DNA from: Mansonella perstans
Taxonomy: Eukaryota > Nematoda > Chromadorea > Rhabditida > Onchocercidae
DNA length: 64,000 nt
Direction: 5' to 3'
Assembly (NCBI GenBank): GCA_037074765.1
Contig: JBAMDO010000046.1
Location: 62,001 to 126,000 of the forward strand
The translations under genes and the position numbers were made by a program. Below the pieces are notes generated by a model. It ran no database searches. It worked only from the letters and a program-made list of their open reading frames with translations, and was not told the DNA's origin. This document shows, piece after piece, positions 12,996 through 25,900 of this stretch; position 1 is the first letter of the stretch, and each line of letters starts with the position of its first letter.

Positions 12996-14072
12996 TTATC
13001 GTGTCTTCTTCAAAACCACCGTTCCGCGACCTCTTTTTGAAACTTCCAGACCAAGGAATTGCAAAACACGATTGACCTGTAACAAATCCATTTGAATTTC
13101 GAATGAAAATGCAAGTAGAAAATCCACAGTATAATGTGCTGTGATGACCATAACACATCTTGATGTTTAAGCACTAAATGTTCATACATCATAAACAGTA
13201 CACACTAATCATGGGTTTGATAGTAAGTTTCTAAATTTCGAATCAAACAAACTAAAAAAACTACCTGCCGATAACTTGTCCAGTTTTTCACTACAAGTTC
13301 ACGTTGGCTATTATCTCGAATAAATCGCTCCAACTTTCGCTGCAAAGCTGCTGAGGCAGTGCACGTTCTAAAAAATTTCTGCTCAAATCATGAACTGAAA
13401 CTATATAAATATAAAGTGCAAGATTCTATAAATCTTTATCCTGCTCTTCGCTCATCTATATGCCTCCAAATTTAGAAGTAAGAGAAAATAACAACAGAAA
13501 ATAATTACACTAGAAAATTGAGAACTATTCACTTAATAAAGCGCTGCTGTCTCGTCGACGTTTGCGGAAGAGGAAAATTTTGGTATTCGTTTACAGGACC
13601 AACCCAATCTGACTGTTCATCATCTGCCTCACGACCATCGGAGGAGCAGGTTTCAGACGATGACAATTCACTTGTTGAACATAATCCATCCCAATCCATC
13701 CCTAAATTACTTTTAATTAACTTGATCTACCTGAGTTTTCAAATATCGTTGAAATCTCGATCATAAAAATTGAGATCATGTACGTATAAGAAGGTCAGCA
13801 CAATATTGCAACCAAAAATGCTTCGTCACTTAATCCAGCAAGACATCGATCTATACAGTGTTACCTTTATTTATGGTGCTTAGCTGAGAAACAGTCATAT
13901 CGACATCCATCTTTTCATTGACGTTCTTTCGCTTCACAATCCTTTTCTTTCGTCTCATACGTCCGGAACGCTGTTCCGCTTCTGCTTCAATCTGACTATC
14001 TGACTCGATCGTAACGGACGCAACTCGCTTAACTACCGTATATTCAATTTCGCTTTCATCGTCCGTATGCAT
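12996..14072 (-). CDS. GPATCH2-like nuclear protein with C-terminal R3H-like domain
   Basis: Four exons on the minus strand: 14072-13863 (MHTDDESEIEYTVVKRVAS, then a basic RRKKRIVKRK patch), about 13715-13575 (SSSETCSSDGREADDEQSDW), about 13366-13266 (LERFIRDNSQRELVVKN) and about 13076-12996 (VNRVLQFLGLEVSKRGRGTV, ending KKTR-stop). The acidic/serine stretch with DDEQSDW resembles a segment known from vertebrate GPATCH2. The last two exons look like an R3H single-stranded nucleic-acid-binding domain, although the usual histidine is Asn (VNR). No G-patch was found in any frame here. The exon 1 to exon 2 junction is clean (phase 1 on both sides); the exon 2 donor is uncertain. A role in RNA processing is inferred. 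First gene of the proposed operon. Confidence 0.6.
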
Positions 14073-15429
14073 TTCTTTTCCTTTGAATTCTCATGATAGC
14101 TATATGAAGAATAACTTAATATTAAGCAACCTCGCTAGAAACCAATGTCCAAAATACTTACAAGAATTTCTGAAACAAATTTAATAAATCAATAATTTTC
14201 ACGCAAATTATTAAGTATAAATTTGCTTTTGCCATAAGCTAAAACTGATGCAAAAAAGATGTGATTTCAAACCTTTATTATAAAGTTCATCTCAATACAG
14301 AAAAATGGCCAAATAAAGCCGACACAAAAAAATAACTGATATATAAAGCTATCAGACAACTGAGATCTTTTCAGAAAAGTAAATCAATTCCAATTTCAAA
14401 ATAAACACTACAAATCAATAAAAATTAAATTCAAAAAGGATACTACAATAAATTCAAATGAATTAAATACAAGTTAAGGAATAGATGACACATACTGACC
14501 ACTATCCTACCATCATTGGAAATCAAATACAATCCGTAAAAAACTAAATACAACAATTGATATTCTAATTGTGGGATCAATTTGCTAACTAAACATTAAT
14601 TTGGATAGTACAAAAGCTTCGCTAACAAGAATTTGAAGCCATTACATATACGACAGTATAAATGATCGGGAAAAAAATGCAGCAGTGGATATTTTATTCG
14701 ATACAGTAACACCAAATTAAATTTTATTTATTAAGATAGCTTGCTTTCAAATTGATTGAATTTATTTAAAACAATTGAAAATCAAAGAAGAGAAAAGAAA
14801 ACAAAAACGGATCGGATTAGAAAAAATGTCTATCCACCTATTCTAAATTATTTCCATGTGAAACAAAACACAAACGCATATATCGCAAATACGGTATTCA
14901 TTATGATTTTTCATTTCGAACATGCAAACCATCTATGGAAAGAAGCTACAAACACAATATGAAAAAAAGCCATTAGAATTTCGTAAATATTTCAAATATT
15001 TCGATGAAAGCAATAAATAAATAAAATTAGTATAAGTCTCTCGGATGCAGATTCGAGTTTTAGCTTATTTAATATTCAATTTTCATGAATGAACATGAGA
15101 TCTTGATATTTATGAGCCATTTATCACTACACTGATAATGTTGTATCATAAATTTTCAACTTCACAGTACTTCTTACTTAGGATAATTATAATATCTTCA
15201 CAAATGTCATTTGCATATCTGTGAAGTGAAATGATTAAATGTTGCAAAAAGTTCAAATTTCCCCTATAACTTATTATGAGTTTATGCTAATTTTCACTAA
15301 CCAATCAGCATCTTGAATAAATTTAAATTATGTGCAATTCTATGCATACGTATAAATAGCATTTATCTCCTCTTATAATATTCAACAATCTTTAATTTTT
15401 AATCTTTATCCTAATAAAAGTGTTCTGCA

Positions 15430-16264
15430 GAATTATTTCTGGTTGTCGCAGGAAGGCCGCTAGTCGTATAGCAGCACAGCAACATAAAGTAAGTGTCAAT
15501 GCAACTACGATAGTATTATCTCATTAATGTTTATTGTTCCTGTCTTATTTTGCTGTTATCTTTCTCAGAGTATTAATTCGGCATATTTTGAAAAAAAAAA
15601 AAGAAAAACTTTTATCTATTCACAAGTTCTGCATTCAAAACTAACGATCACTGACAGCTTGTGAAGAAAATAACTTGACCTAAGATTCCTGCCCTCCAAA
15701 AAGTGATATTAAGAACATTAAGATCCTATCAGTATTGCTAGAATTGCATCCACAGCTAGTTCAATTTTTCCATTCAAATTAACACACGTTCACTGGTCAA
15801 AAGAAGGTGAACCTTAAGATCCCGAAAAGTATTTTGGTAAAAATAAAAAAAAGTCACAAAACAGAAACATCTTTTGAAATACATTTTTTATCTTTATCTC
15901 CAAAAAAAAAATATCAAAATGAAAATGCATATTTTGCATTTGATATTTTTTCATATTTCTCTTAAAATTTTTGATATTTTTTCATATTTCTCTTAAAATT
16001 TTTGATATTTTTTCATATTTTTCTTAAAATTTTCGATAAATGAATTACTTAAAATCTATATATATATTTATATTCAAAATGATGTTCTATACAAAGAAGT
16101 CACCTTTGTGCAAAAAAAAAATCGTGCATTAAGCATTAAAAGAATAAACGAAACATTATTTTGTTGTTTGGATTTTGTAACTAAACATTTTTAACAATAT
16201 TTCAGCCAACAAACGAAAAAAAGAAGAAACAAAACAGATGCATTTTTTTTGCGAAAGTATGAAT
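15430..16264 (+). other. Two orphan exon candidates
   Basis: A stretch after the acceptor GTTCTGCAG reads IISGCRRKAASRIAAQQHK and ends at a GTAAGTG donor (about 15486/15487). A second stretch after ATTTCAG (about 16205) reads in the matching phase PTNEKKKKQNRCIFFAKV-stop. The joined piece is basic and has plausible splice signals, but there is no start codon and no family I recognise. It could be the end of a small gene or a chance match. Confidence 0.2.
15940..16033 (+). repeat. 31-bp tandem repeat, three copies
   Basis: Three head-to-tail copies of a 31-nt unit beginning TTGATATTTTTTCATATTT, the third with one change. Just upstream (15911-15950) there is an imperfect palindrome around ATGCATATTTTGCAT. 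Simple AT-rich satellite in intergenic DNA. Confidence 0.85.
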
Positions 16265-19200
16265 TACAACTTGTTTATTGCGATGCTTTTCAACACTTTG
16301 CTACGATACAAATTATTGGAGCAATGTTGCTGCTTACGGTAAGTATGCATAGAAAACTGTAATCATATTAAAGCTGACTAAAAAAAATCCCTTGGCTGAT
16401 TTATAAGTTTAATTTGGTAAAAAGCAATCAAGAATTTATCAAGTCAACATTGTGCCACTACACTTCTCATCGCGTACACCGCAGATGTACCATAATGTTG
16501 TAGATCCTCTCAGATCTATATAGAACTTTTATGAGATTATCAGGCATACTAAATGCAATATTTATGAAATTATGCAAACAATTAGCCAACCTGGATAAGA
16601 ATTTGATATATTCGAATCAAAATTGATTTGTCCAAAAATTTCGAAAAATTGAAAACTTTTATTTTTACGATGCATTTGTTGATGATAACAGTAATTTTAC
16701 AATGGAAAATGCTTGAAAGTAAAACTATATGCTCTTTCGTTATTTTCATTTTCTCATTAAGCTATATAACTATCACAAGAGTGAGTATTGCTAGTTCAAT
16801 ACATTAATTTAGCGAAATATTTGGAAAGGAGAATCTCTTGGAAAATATCGGGAAAATATAGGAAAAAATAACTTTGGAAAAATGATACAACATAATTTCT
16901 GGTTGTTTTTTTTTCCAGCATTTGCATGACAATCAATAAAACATCGAAATGAATAACAATGGTAATATCATTGCATTGAGAATGTATTGTATGGTAACCG
17001 ATTGAAACTGACGAGAAATATAATTGCCTCGTTTGCCGCTTCATATCGATTTCAGTATATTTTTCACATTTTAAAATCAAAAATTTCTGGCAATGTGAAT
17101 ACTAGCCGCATAGATAGAGATACCTGTGATAGTATTTTTACTTTCATTCCTTCTCGTAACTATTTATTAGCTTTATTAAGCTTAACATATTAGTGCTAAT
17201 CTATCTAATCTATAGGCTAAAATGTTAATAGTTAGAACTTTCTTAATCTTTCATTCTGCTTACTTTCGCAAATTTCTATTGTTTATTTTAAAATTGAAAA
17301 TCTTTCAATATTTGAAATTTTTTCCATTCTAAAAATTTTTCTAATAATTGCCGAAAAAATATACTCTTTGACTACTTGATTGATAAAGGAGGATAGAATT
17401 ATGCTAAATTTGACGTAATTGACGTATAACAGATCGATGATCTGTAACCTTCTAGTTGAAGTAATGATACTTGTGCTAGCTATATTTATCGGGCCGCGAT
17501 TTAATATGACCTCTATGGATGGTCGACTTAATTTTTGTCATTTATGTATTGATTTTGTTTAACGGTATATTGGAGTGAAGTGCAGTGATGTTATCGTTGT
17601 TGGCGCCCTCTGTGCTTAAATCTGGATTGTTAACTTCTACGGTAATTATTATTTTTTGTTACGTGTGATTCTTGCGAGATTGATAAATATCACATCAACA
17701 ATCATTGAAATAAAATTTTTAAAAATATTACAAAAGAAACTGTAACTGTGTGAGTTAGGTCTATATTACTTACATCCTTAGCATCCGATAGCATCGTTCT
17801 CTGGAAATTCAAAGCCAATTTTCGACTCTGAAACGATTTAAAAACGCATCTACATCTGATCCATTAATGACTGTAAATGTAGAGTAGATTTTCAGGAGAA
17901 AAGTCCTCAACTTGCTAAAGATGCCGGTGAAATATTCTCAAATCATAGTTCTCTTATGCATTATACATTGGTTTTTCGGTTTCATCAAGTTTCAAGTTAT
18001 TAATATCCTTTAATAGTAAAAAATCTAATGTATCTGCTATTTGTTCCCCGGAACTGATGAATTCAACTCTTCGGTGCTGTTAGTTTGATCGCAGGTGCAC
18101 TGATGCTATGATAATAATTGGTGATCACTTGTACATTCACATTTATCGACGTGCTTCTAAATATTTCTTTTACCATAGTAAAATGATGTCGGTATAGTTA
18201 TGTCAGAACGTCTTCGCATGGACCGATTTTAACAGCTTTAGCAATACTGCAATTACATACTTCATTTGAAGGTAACCAACTACGTGAATATGAATGTTAA
18301 ATGTTTATATATCATGATTAAAATAAAACTTAAGTACAGGAAAGCATAAAGTGTCACTTTTGACGTTGTCAGAATGTTGCACCGTAAATCAGAAAGCAAT
18401 TTGGATGAGTTTTCTCAAAGTTTCGGTTTTTTTCCGTAAATTGTTTTTCATCTCGAATATTAAATAGTTACAAGAGACCATATCGAACTCGCACTTATTT
18501 AATTAATTAGGTTGGAACACTCAAGAAGTTACTTCATTAGAATGGAACAGTATAGCTGCCACTTGTATACATCCCTTATATTTATAAAGGACTTGTGAAT
18601 ATGTCAAATCATTAACATCATTAGAGAATTGTCAGCAGTGGTAGGAGCAGTCTGACTGGAATGATTGGTTAAAGAAAAGATCTTTAAATCTTTTCTTTAA
18701 TTGAAATGATCTATTAAAGAAAAGGTTAATTTAACATGATAGTTTTGATTTATTCCAGGATAAAAGTTGCTTTTTACGAAGAGCGGTTTTGAACAGTCAT
18801 GTTACCGTTATGTTGCAATTTTTCTAACTCGTTAAGAAATTTGCATAAAATGAGACTTCGTCGAATTGTTTACCAAATCTGCATAAGTTCGGCATTGACT
18901 GAAAGAAGCCTTACCAATCTTAATTATTGTCTGGTCTTCTTGCTTTCGGTAACATGGATAGGATGCATGATTATTACATGTCAGGATTCTTGCCCCTCTT
19001 TTACCGTCAGGTAATAAGTTTTTTCTGAAATTTAAGCATGTTTCCGTCGATCGGACTTTTTCTATTACCATTACTGTTAATATTTTGTCAAATTCTTTTG
19101 TCTTCAAGTCTTAGAAGTAATGCAGCTGCTATGGTCGTTTGCAAAAGAAAATCTTGACATTTGTTTAACTTCTTTTTCGGATCCTGAAATCTTTTTGTAC

Positions 19201-19835
19201 TGGATCATCTACTGTTCGTTATTATCATTGAATTCATTGCGTAACTCAAAAGACTATAGTTGATTCTCATTACTTGTAAAAGCATAATATTTATTAATTG
19301 AATTCAAATGAAGTCGAACTAATCACTACATATGTAGGACTGTTATGCTTTGCACTCATCATGCTTGTTTGCTCATTTATTTATTGTTTTTATTTAAATA
19401 TGAAAGCAGGAAACTCCAGTTATATTACTCCAGCTCGCTATTATAGTGGAGCAGTGGGAAAGTATTCCAAGTAGTTTCATGTAAGCCGGAAAAAGACTAA
19501 CTCTTAGGTCCAGGTAATCCATACTTCTTAGTCGAAATGTAAAAAAAGATGTTTGATGGCCTACTAAAGTTCTTTTTAAGTTTGTCTTGATGATAATAGT
19601 GTGAAACTTTTTCCATATTACTATGAAATATTAGGAAATTGAAAAGCTAAAAATGTAATTAATCATGAAGTTGCTAGCAAATTCCATCGTGACCGTTATC
19701 CAAACTACCACTTTTCAGTAATATTACCATATTCTGTGGTATTTTTTTTTATAAAATACCACAGAAATATGTTAAATATTGGGAAGAATGATACATTTTT
19801 TTCGGTAAAGAACTCTTTGATATTTTCAGTATTTT

Positions 19836-22800
19836 ATGGGCGAAGCGGTACCTCCGCCTCCTGTTTCGACGCCGGGTAGTGGACCACGTTTTCGAATCGT
19901 TCCAGGGCCTGTTTTGGGCGAAAATGGTCGAGTAAATGTTCCCCGAAGTACAAGCATAGCCTCCTCGGTAATATCATAGATCTCAACGATAAAATAAATG
20001 GCATGTGGCATATGGAACAAATAAACATTGCTGCGGAGAATGACATTTATTTACTTTATTTAGTATCAGAGTAGTTGCTTGACAACAAATCTCTTTTATG
20101 CCGTGAATTTTCAGTGTTTTCCCTAGCTTCATTCCAAATATGAGTAAAGAATGTCAGAAGGTTATATAAACTGAAAATATTCAATTTAGGCGTCAACTCC
20201 ATCCTATATCTCGCAAGTAAGCAGTCAAGACATGCAGTTACGTCCCGTGCAGTATGTTATGTTAAACCAAGGTAGCAGATCTTTAATCATATAAGACTCT
20301 TTCTGGAGCTTTGATTTCTGGTTTTTGAATAACTTTGGCTTTGGAATAATCAATTCGGAGTTTCCCCTTATTTTTGCATCAGTTTTTCTCATCTTTGGCT
20401 GCAGTATAGAAATTTTTCCACCGAAGTCATTAATTAAAATAGGAGTATGGACGCATACTAGAAAATTGGGTAAATTTTATTTTTTTCTACTATGCAACTG
20501 GAATAGCTTCTAAGGTAACAATGTCCACAGTCAGCAAAGTCATATGCGTAATGCTAACGTAGCCGAGCAAGCAAGCATGGTTTCAAAATGTGCGCGGTTC
20601 TTTAAAACGCTTATACACCTCTCGCAGCAACCTGATCAACAACAAGGGCAGCAAACTGCCATGCGGGTAACCGAGCTTGTTAAGGTAAGTATTGACATTG
20701 AGAAGTTTATTGCTTTATATAAAAGTTTTATGAATGCTTAGGATTATGAGGAAGAATTGTTTTGTCCAAACTACTTAATTTTTTTAGTTTGATTTAAGTA
20801 ATGTATATCGGGGATTTTGCAAATCAATATTCACACAGATAATTCAGCGTAATTGTTGTTCTCTAGCTGGTAATATACGGTTCAATGCCTCCAGAAGTGT
20901 TTACTAGTCGTCTTCAGGAAGCATTGCGCTCTCAAGCACAGCCACATTTACTTCCGTTTCTTCAGAAGGTACCACATTTGTAAAGTTGGCTTTGAAGTGA
21001 TTTTTTCGTTTTTTTTCGTTTTTTTTTTTTTTAGATTTCACAAGTATTTTGGGGTGTTTGCAGAACTAACGTGAATATCATCGGAACTGTTCAGTCGTTC
21101 TTTGTAGTTATTTCTTAAGGGTTAGTTAAGCTGTGCGGAAAATTGTCTTGGCACAACCTTTCTTGTTGTCAGTCTTCAAATTGTTCAGTTTCAATTATCA
21201 TGATGAAAGAGTGGCCAACTATTTCAAATCTATTTTTTTACGGAAATACTGTTCGACAAAATCGCTTGATCAGTATTTTTTGTTTCATTGAAGACTTTAC
21301 CAGCGCTGAGGGCAGCATTGCAAAAAGGCGAAGTTATTATTGAAGGAATCGGCTCCACAGCTCCACAGCATCCCCCACTTCCTGACATGTCTCAGCCTCC
21401 CACACAGTGGGATACAAATGCGCAACGAACAAATAATGAAAATTCTTGCACGTTACAGGTATATTTTGTTGTTTCTTTTCATTTTTCATTGGTTTTTTTT
21501 TCCTTATTTCCGATCACAACAGTTGTAAATATGTTTACGTTAAATGGTGTCTATAAGTCAAATTTAAATATCATGTTCGCAATAACGTTTATTTCTTTAC
21601 ATTTATTACAAAAAAGATTTATCTCTCAATTGTTTGCTGCGGTTTGAACTTGACGAATGATAAGTTCGTTGAAGAGGTCTTCGAGTGTTGCCCCGCCATC
21701 GTCACTGATTAGCAGCAGCAGCACAGGAAGTTATACGAGAACTGAAGGAAGTGATGAATTTTCAATAGAAGAATCCTCTAGTGAAGTTGAGGTTCGTACA
21801 TTACCTGCGAGCCAAACACGGTATAAACTTTTAAATGGGGATGTCATTGCTCGGTGAGTTCTTCGTTTTTGAAATCCTACTTTTGTGGTGTGATGTATAA
21901 GATTTAATATCTGTTCCTCCTCACATCAATTTGTTTATCAATCTCATGTATGGGTGTATATAAAAATTTTTTTCATACTGGCAGCTCAATTTAGGAAAAT
22001 TCAACGGGCAATGCCTGATGGAGGTGTTCCTCAAGATGAAGTGGTCACGCTGATTTCTCAGGCAGCGGAGTTTAGATTACGGATAATGCTTGCCAAATTA
22101 GCTGTTGTTGCGGAACACCGTTTGGAGCCTCTTCGGAATCATCCGTATTATCGCGTATGCTAATTTCCTACTTACCTTACTTTACTGGCAAGCATTGTTT
22201 GTTATCATTCATCTATTTTTTTTTTCGAGTACTGTTTGATTTTCTAGACAATTGATGATACTCGCCGACAGCTTCGTTTCGTGGAAGAATTGGAACGTTT
22301 AGAATATGAAAGAAGAGAAAATCGTGAAAAAGAAGCATTAATTCGACTTAGTAAAACTAAAGGAAAGGACAAAGATACTCTAGTCGAGAAAGCAAAACAA
22401 GTTGGTTACATATTCCATCGTTTTAAATGATTAACTAAAATTTTCATATTTCTGTTTCCACACGTTAAAAAACATATCACTTAAACCGTTCACCCTTATT
22501 TACTGTAAGGTATCCAGTTTGTTTATTCGGGTTTTCTATGAAATTATTTTTCAAGTTGCAAAGAGCTGATCAGGAAGCTGCTCGAAATCGTGATGCCAAT
22601 GCTGCCGCAATAGCAGCTTTGGGTGGAGGGAAGATAAGCAAGAAACTTTGGTCCGAAACGAGTAATCCATTCGATCAACCGGCAACTGCTGGAGTTTCAC
22701 TTCAGGTATGTATATCTAATAGGAAATGATATTTTTTTGGATAGTTTTCCCGTAATCCAGTTCTCGTTAATAATTTTTACCAAAGAACTTCGTTTTCATT

Positions 22801-22956
22801 TTTATATTTTCTGTGCAGGTCCATCGTCCCCGCACCAAACGAGTTACTATGCGAGATCTACAGCTGGTGATTGCTCAAGATCCGGTCTCTCGGACCTCGC
22901 AACTGCGACACCGTTTAGCTTTATTCAATTATACGGCTGATACTGTTTCGGCATAA
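19836..22956 (+). CDS. taf-4: Transcription initiation factor TFIID subunit 4 (TAF4)
   Basis: TAF4 is a core TFIID subunit that pairs with TAF12 through a histone fold. Start at 19836 (MGEAVPPPPVSTPGSG), just after a TATTTTCAG acceptor, suggesting trans-splicing at the ATG. Ten exons: 19836-19967, 20190-20271, 20515-20684, 20867-20968, 21294-21458, about 21675-21853, 21995-22154, 22248-22400, 22556-22705 and 22819-22956. Exons 3-5 hold the TAFH/NHR1 domain (KCARFFKTLIHLSQQPDQQQ, then LVIYGSMPPEVFTSRLQEAL, then TLPALRAALQKGE). A serine-rich linker follows. Exons 7-8 hold the histone-fold region (LISQAAEFRLRIMLAKLAVV), a charged helix (ERLEYERRENREKEALIRL), then an Ala-rich segment. The end, VTMRDLQLVIAQDPVSRTSQ, matches the conserved TAF4 C terminus. 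Total about 480 aa, shorter than vertebrate TAF4, as expected without the long Gln-rich N terminus. Confidence 0.92.
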
Positions 22957-25900
22957 ATTGAGTGCTGACATAATTTGAACTAATGGAAATCTAGTTTCGA
23001 ATCAGATTTTTCTTGCCGGATGTAATCCCTGTTCCCTTTTTTTTTCACCTATATTGTACACAGACACACCCATGTTTCTTTTTTATTTGGACGCTTCTTA
23101 TTTATTCGATAACGATCTTTTAGTCATTTTGCAGTTTTCTGGGTGATGAAATTATAATGTGGGTCTTCGATTTATACTCAACGACTTTCCGGTTGCTATA
23201 AATTGTGCATAATTATAGGTTTGTACCTACCTCAAGAGTCATCTTTTTTTTTGCTTTTTTCTTTGTTCCTGTATATATTAGTAGTAAGAAATTATTTGCT
23301 ACTTCAGTGTTTTTTCGCATAATAGGAGAAAATATCTGGTATAGAGTTTTGCAAACTGGTATTAGTATAAGATGTTTTATCGCATTACACATAGTACAGA
23401 AAAGGTTTTGGTTGTGCGTGGAAATGAAAAAGGTCCATGTAGGATACAAGATCATCAAATTTGGTAATTGGTCAGACGATTGAAAATCAGCGTTATTTTT
23501 CTGTTTATGGACAGTTCGGTTTATGCTGACACCTTAATTTTGGAATCTTTTGAATTTTTGATGCAGTCTGAAATAAACATCCTTATCAAATAATGTTGGG
23601 AAACAAAGCGTTTCTGTTGAAAATTTCTTGAGGTTAACAAAGAAAAACATTTTCTCAAATATTTAGTGATGAAGAATGCAGAACTGTGAATCAGGCGACT
23701 AAACGATGTAACTAAAAAAAAAGAAAATAAACGAGAGAATGAATCAGTGAAAGAATAAATAGGAAGAATTCATTGTGGTGAGTTAATAACTAGAGGTGAA
23801 ACATCTGGGGTACGAGAGAAGTATTCGTAAAACTATATTTAAGCAATAAATGTTATATCAAAAATAAGTTGAGGAAACTATACCCTTGGTGTTACAGAAG
23901 ATATGTAGTGATACTCCGAAGTCCCGGTATTTACAGAAATGTTCCTACGCACCGATTTTTGCGCTGGTTGCTGGAACCACTTTTTCGCGATGACTGAGTA
24001 CAGTGAGACAAGGGTTGGTTGTTTAGGATTAGATGAATGCAGATTTCATCTGAAAGATGAAATAAGAAGGCTGCAGTTATAGATAAAACACAAACTGGGA
24101 TTATTGGAAGGAAACAAATAAGGAGGAAGAAGACAAAATGCTCTCAGTGGTTTGGTATTTTACTTTTTTTACTAAGATCAAAATATTAAGAGATGAAAGG
24201 AGTAGCTTAAACTATACATACAGCCAAATTGGATGTTATGACGGAAAATTGTAAGGTATAAGCCAAGAAGCACGGATAAAACGGAGTTCTGGATAATCAT
24301 TGCAGGAAATTCTGAACTGCGCATGCATGGCGAATAGCGAGTATCCTGATATAAAGGAGATTCCAACATATTTGTGAAATTATTCGCAGAATGGGAATAG
24401 CAATTAACACTTAGTTACAAATGAACTTAAGCATGTTAAGTTTGTTGCTATTTAAAAACACCAAAATTTAACTATTTGACTTCTTAGCATTTAGCACACT
24501 TTCTTGTGGTAGAAAAACTTACATGCCAACTGTGATAATATTTCACATCATGATGATTTCTGAACATCCAATTATTAATCATTTTTTAAATAATTTTCAA
24601 CAACATTTTGACCGCTGAATTTTTGCAGAGCAGATCTTATACTGGAATTATTTTTTGAAATAGTGACGAATAATTGAAACATGTTCGCATAGTCAATAAT
24701 TTAATGTTTACTGGTAATTTTGACTAATATTTGTATTGATTTTGGTTTTAATTTACTATTTTATATTGCATTTTAATGTTTTAACGAAAAAATGAATTAA
24801 CATATTTGAACTTAGCGTTGGATTCCAAGACAATACATTCCGACGTTTAATTTGGCTGTTCTTATCAACTTGTTCCTACTTGATTTTGTTTTTTTGCTTT
24901 AACATATCTCACTGAAATCGCATTAAATTCCCAGTGACTTAATTTTAAATGTATGACAAATATTTGTCAGGGAATAAATTAATGGAAGTAAGAAATTTTA
25001 GCTAATGAATAAACAAAATAAAACTATATGTAACGATTGGACAAAAATAAATCCAAAATTTTTTTAAAAACCATCTAATGAACGCAGAGATTTTTCAAAA
25101 TCAGTAAACTGAAATTATATGTGGTACAACTCGGATAAACAGATGGGAAATGCACCGCTTGTCGCATTATTTCCATAATGAACATTATAAGTAAGCTGAT
25201 TAATACAATCATTGTGGAACTGCCATATAACGATAACTCCTTTTAACGAATGTTAAATTTTATGACAAGAACATAGAAATGGACAGTACACCATTTGTGT
25301 CACTATTACAACTCCGGTCAAATATCCTATCACAGCTATCATTGTATAACCAGTGATTGTCTTTAAATGCTTTCTCTTATTTATAAACCGTTGACGATGT
25401 TTAAAATAATGGAATCAAAAAAGCTTCATGTCATAAAAAATTTTGTATATCTAGTAAACTACAGAAAATTATGATCTAATTGTCGAGCTAGTATTGAGTA
25501 CACCGAAACTAGTATCGAAAATTATGATCTAATTTATATTTTGATTTATCGCCCTTTTTTTTTTAGAATCAAAATTAGACGACATTTTAAGATGTACCAT
25601 ATGGAACTGATCGTAATTTTCATATTTTTATTCGCGAACAACGTTTGTACATAAAAAAAAAAAAAAATGTAACGAAGGAAGTGATGGAACGAGTGATTGT
25701 CCGGGCTCAAAATTCGTTTTCTAGAAGTTCTTTTTTTTAAGAATAACAACAGATCAAATTAGAAAAATATCTCTCTCCTCATTAGAACCATTGTTTAAAT
25801 GGACCACTTTATCCCTTAATGACCAAGCGCTGACAATTTACAATTTACGATAACAAGCTGCAGAAGACATGTCAGAGAAATTAATATTCAAAACGTAAAA

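Larger units (their letters stand above)
9793..14072 (-). other. Candidate three-gene operon (GPATCH2-like, RPP14, KDSR)
   Basis: Three co-oriented genes are separated by 489 and 349 nt. Canonical TTTTTCAG acceptors are found shortly upstream of the second and third start codons (near 12546 and 11678). In nematodes this layout is typical of a polycistronic transcript resolved by spliced-leader trans-splicing. No transcript data are available here, so this is an inference. Confidence 0.5.
14073..19835. other. 5.8-kb region with no confirmed gene
   Basis: This lies between the minus-strand operon head and TAF4, so it probably holds the promoters of both. It is very AT-rich. I saw two linked orphan exon candidates (15430-16262), a 31-bp tandem repeat (15940-16033) and several short open frames without splice support. 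No tRNA T-arm consensus, LTR or conserved coding exon was recognised. Confidence 0.5.

Noticed and set aside
12996..14072. One single gene running from the GPATCH2-like exons through RPP14
   Set aside because: The R3H exon ends in a stop at 12996 and RPP14 has its own ATG and upstream acceptor; the two families are unrelated.
18799..19015. Small membrane protein frame upstream of TAF4
   Set aside because: Overlaps a longer frame on the other strand, has no splice signals and no conserved pattern.
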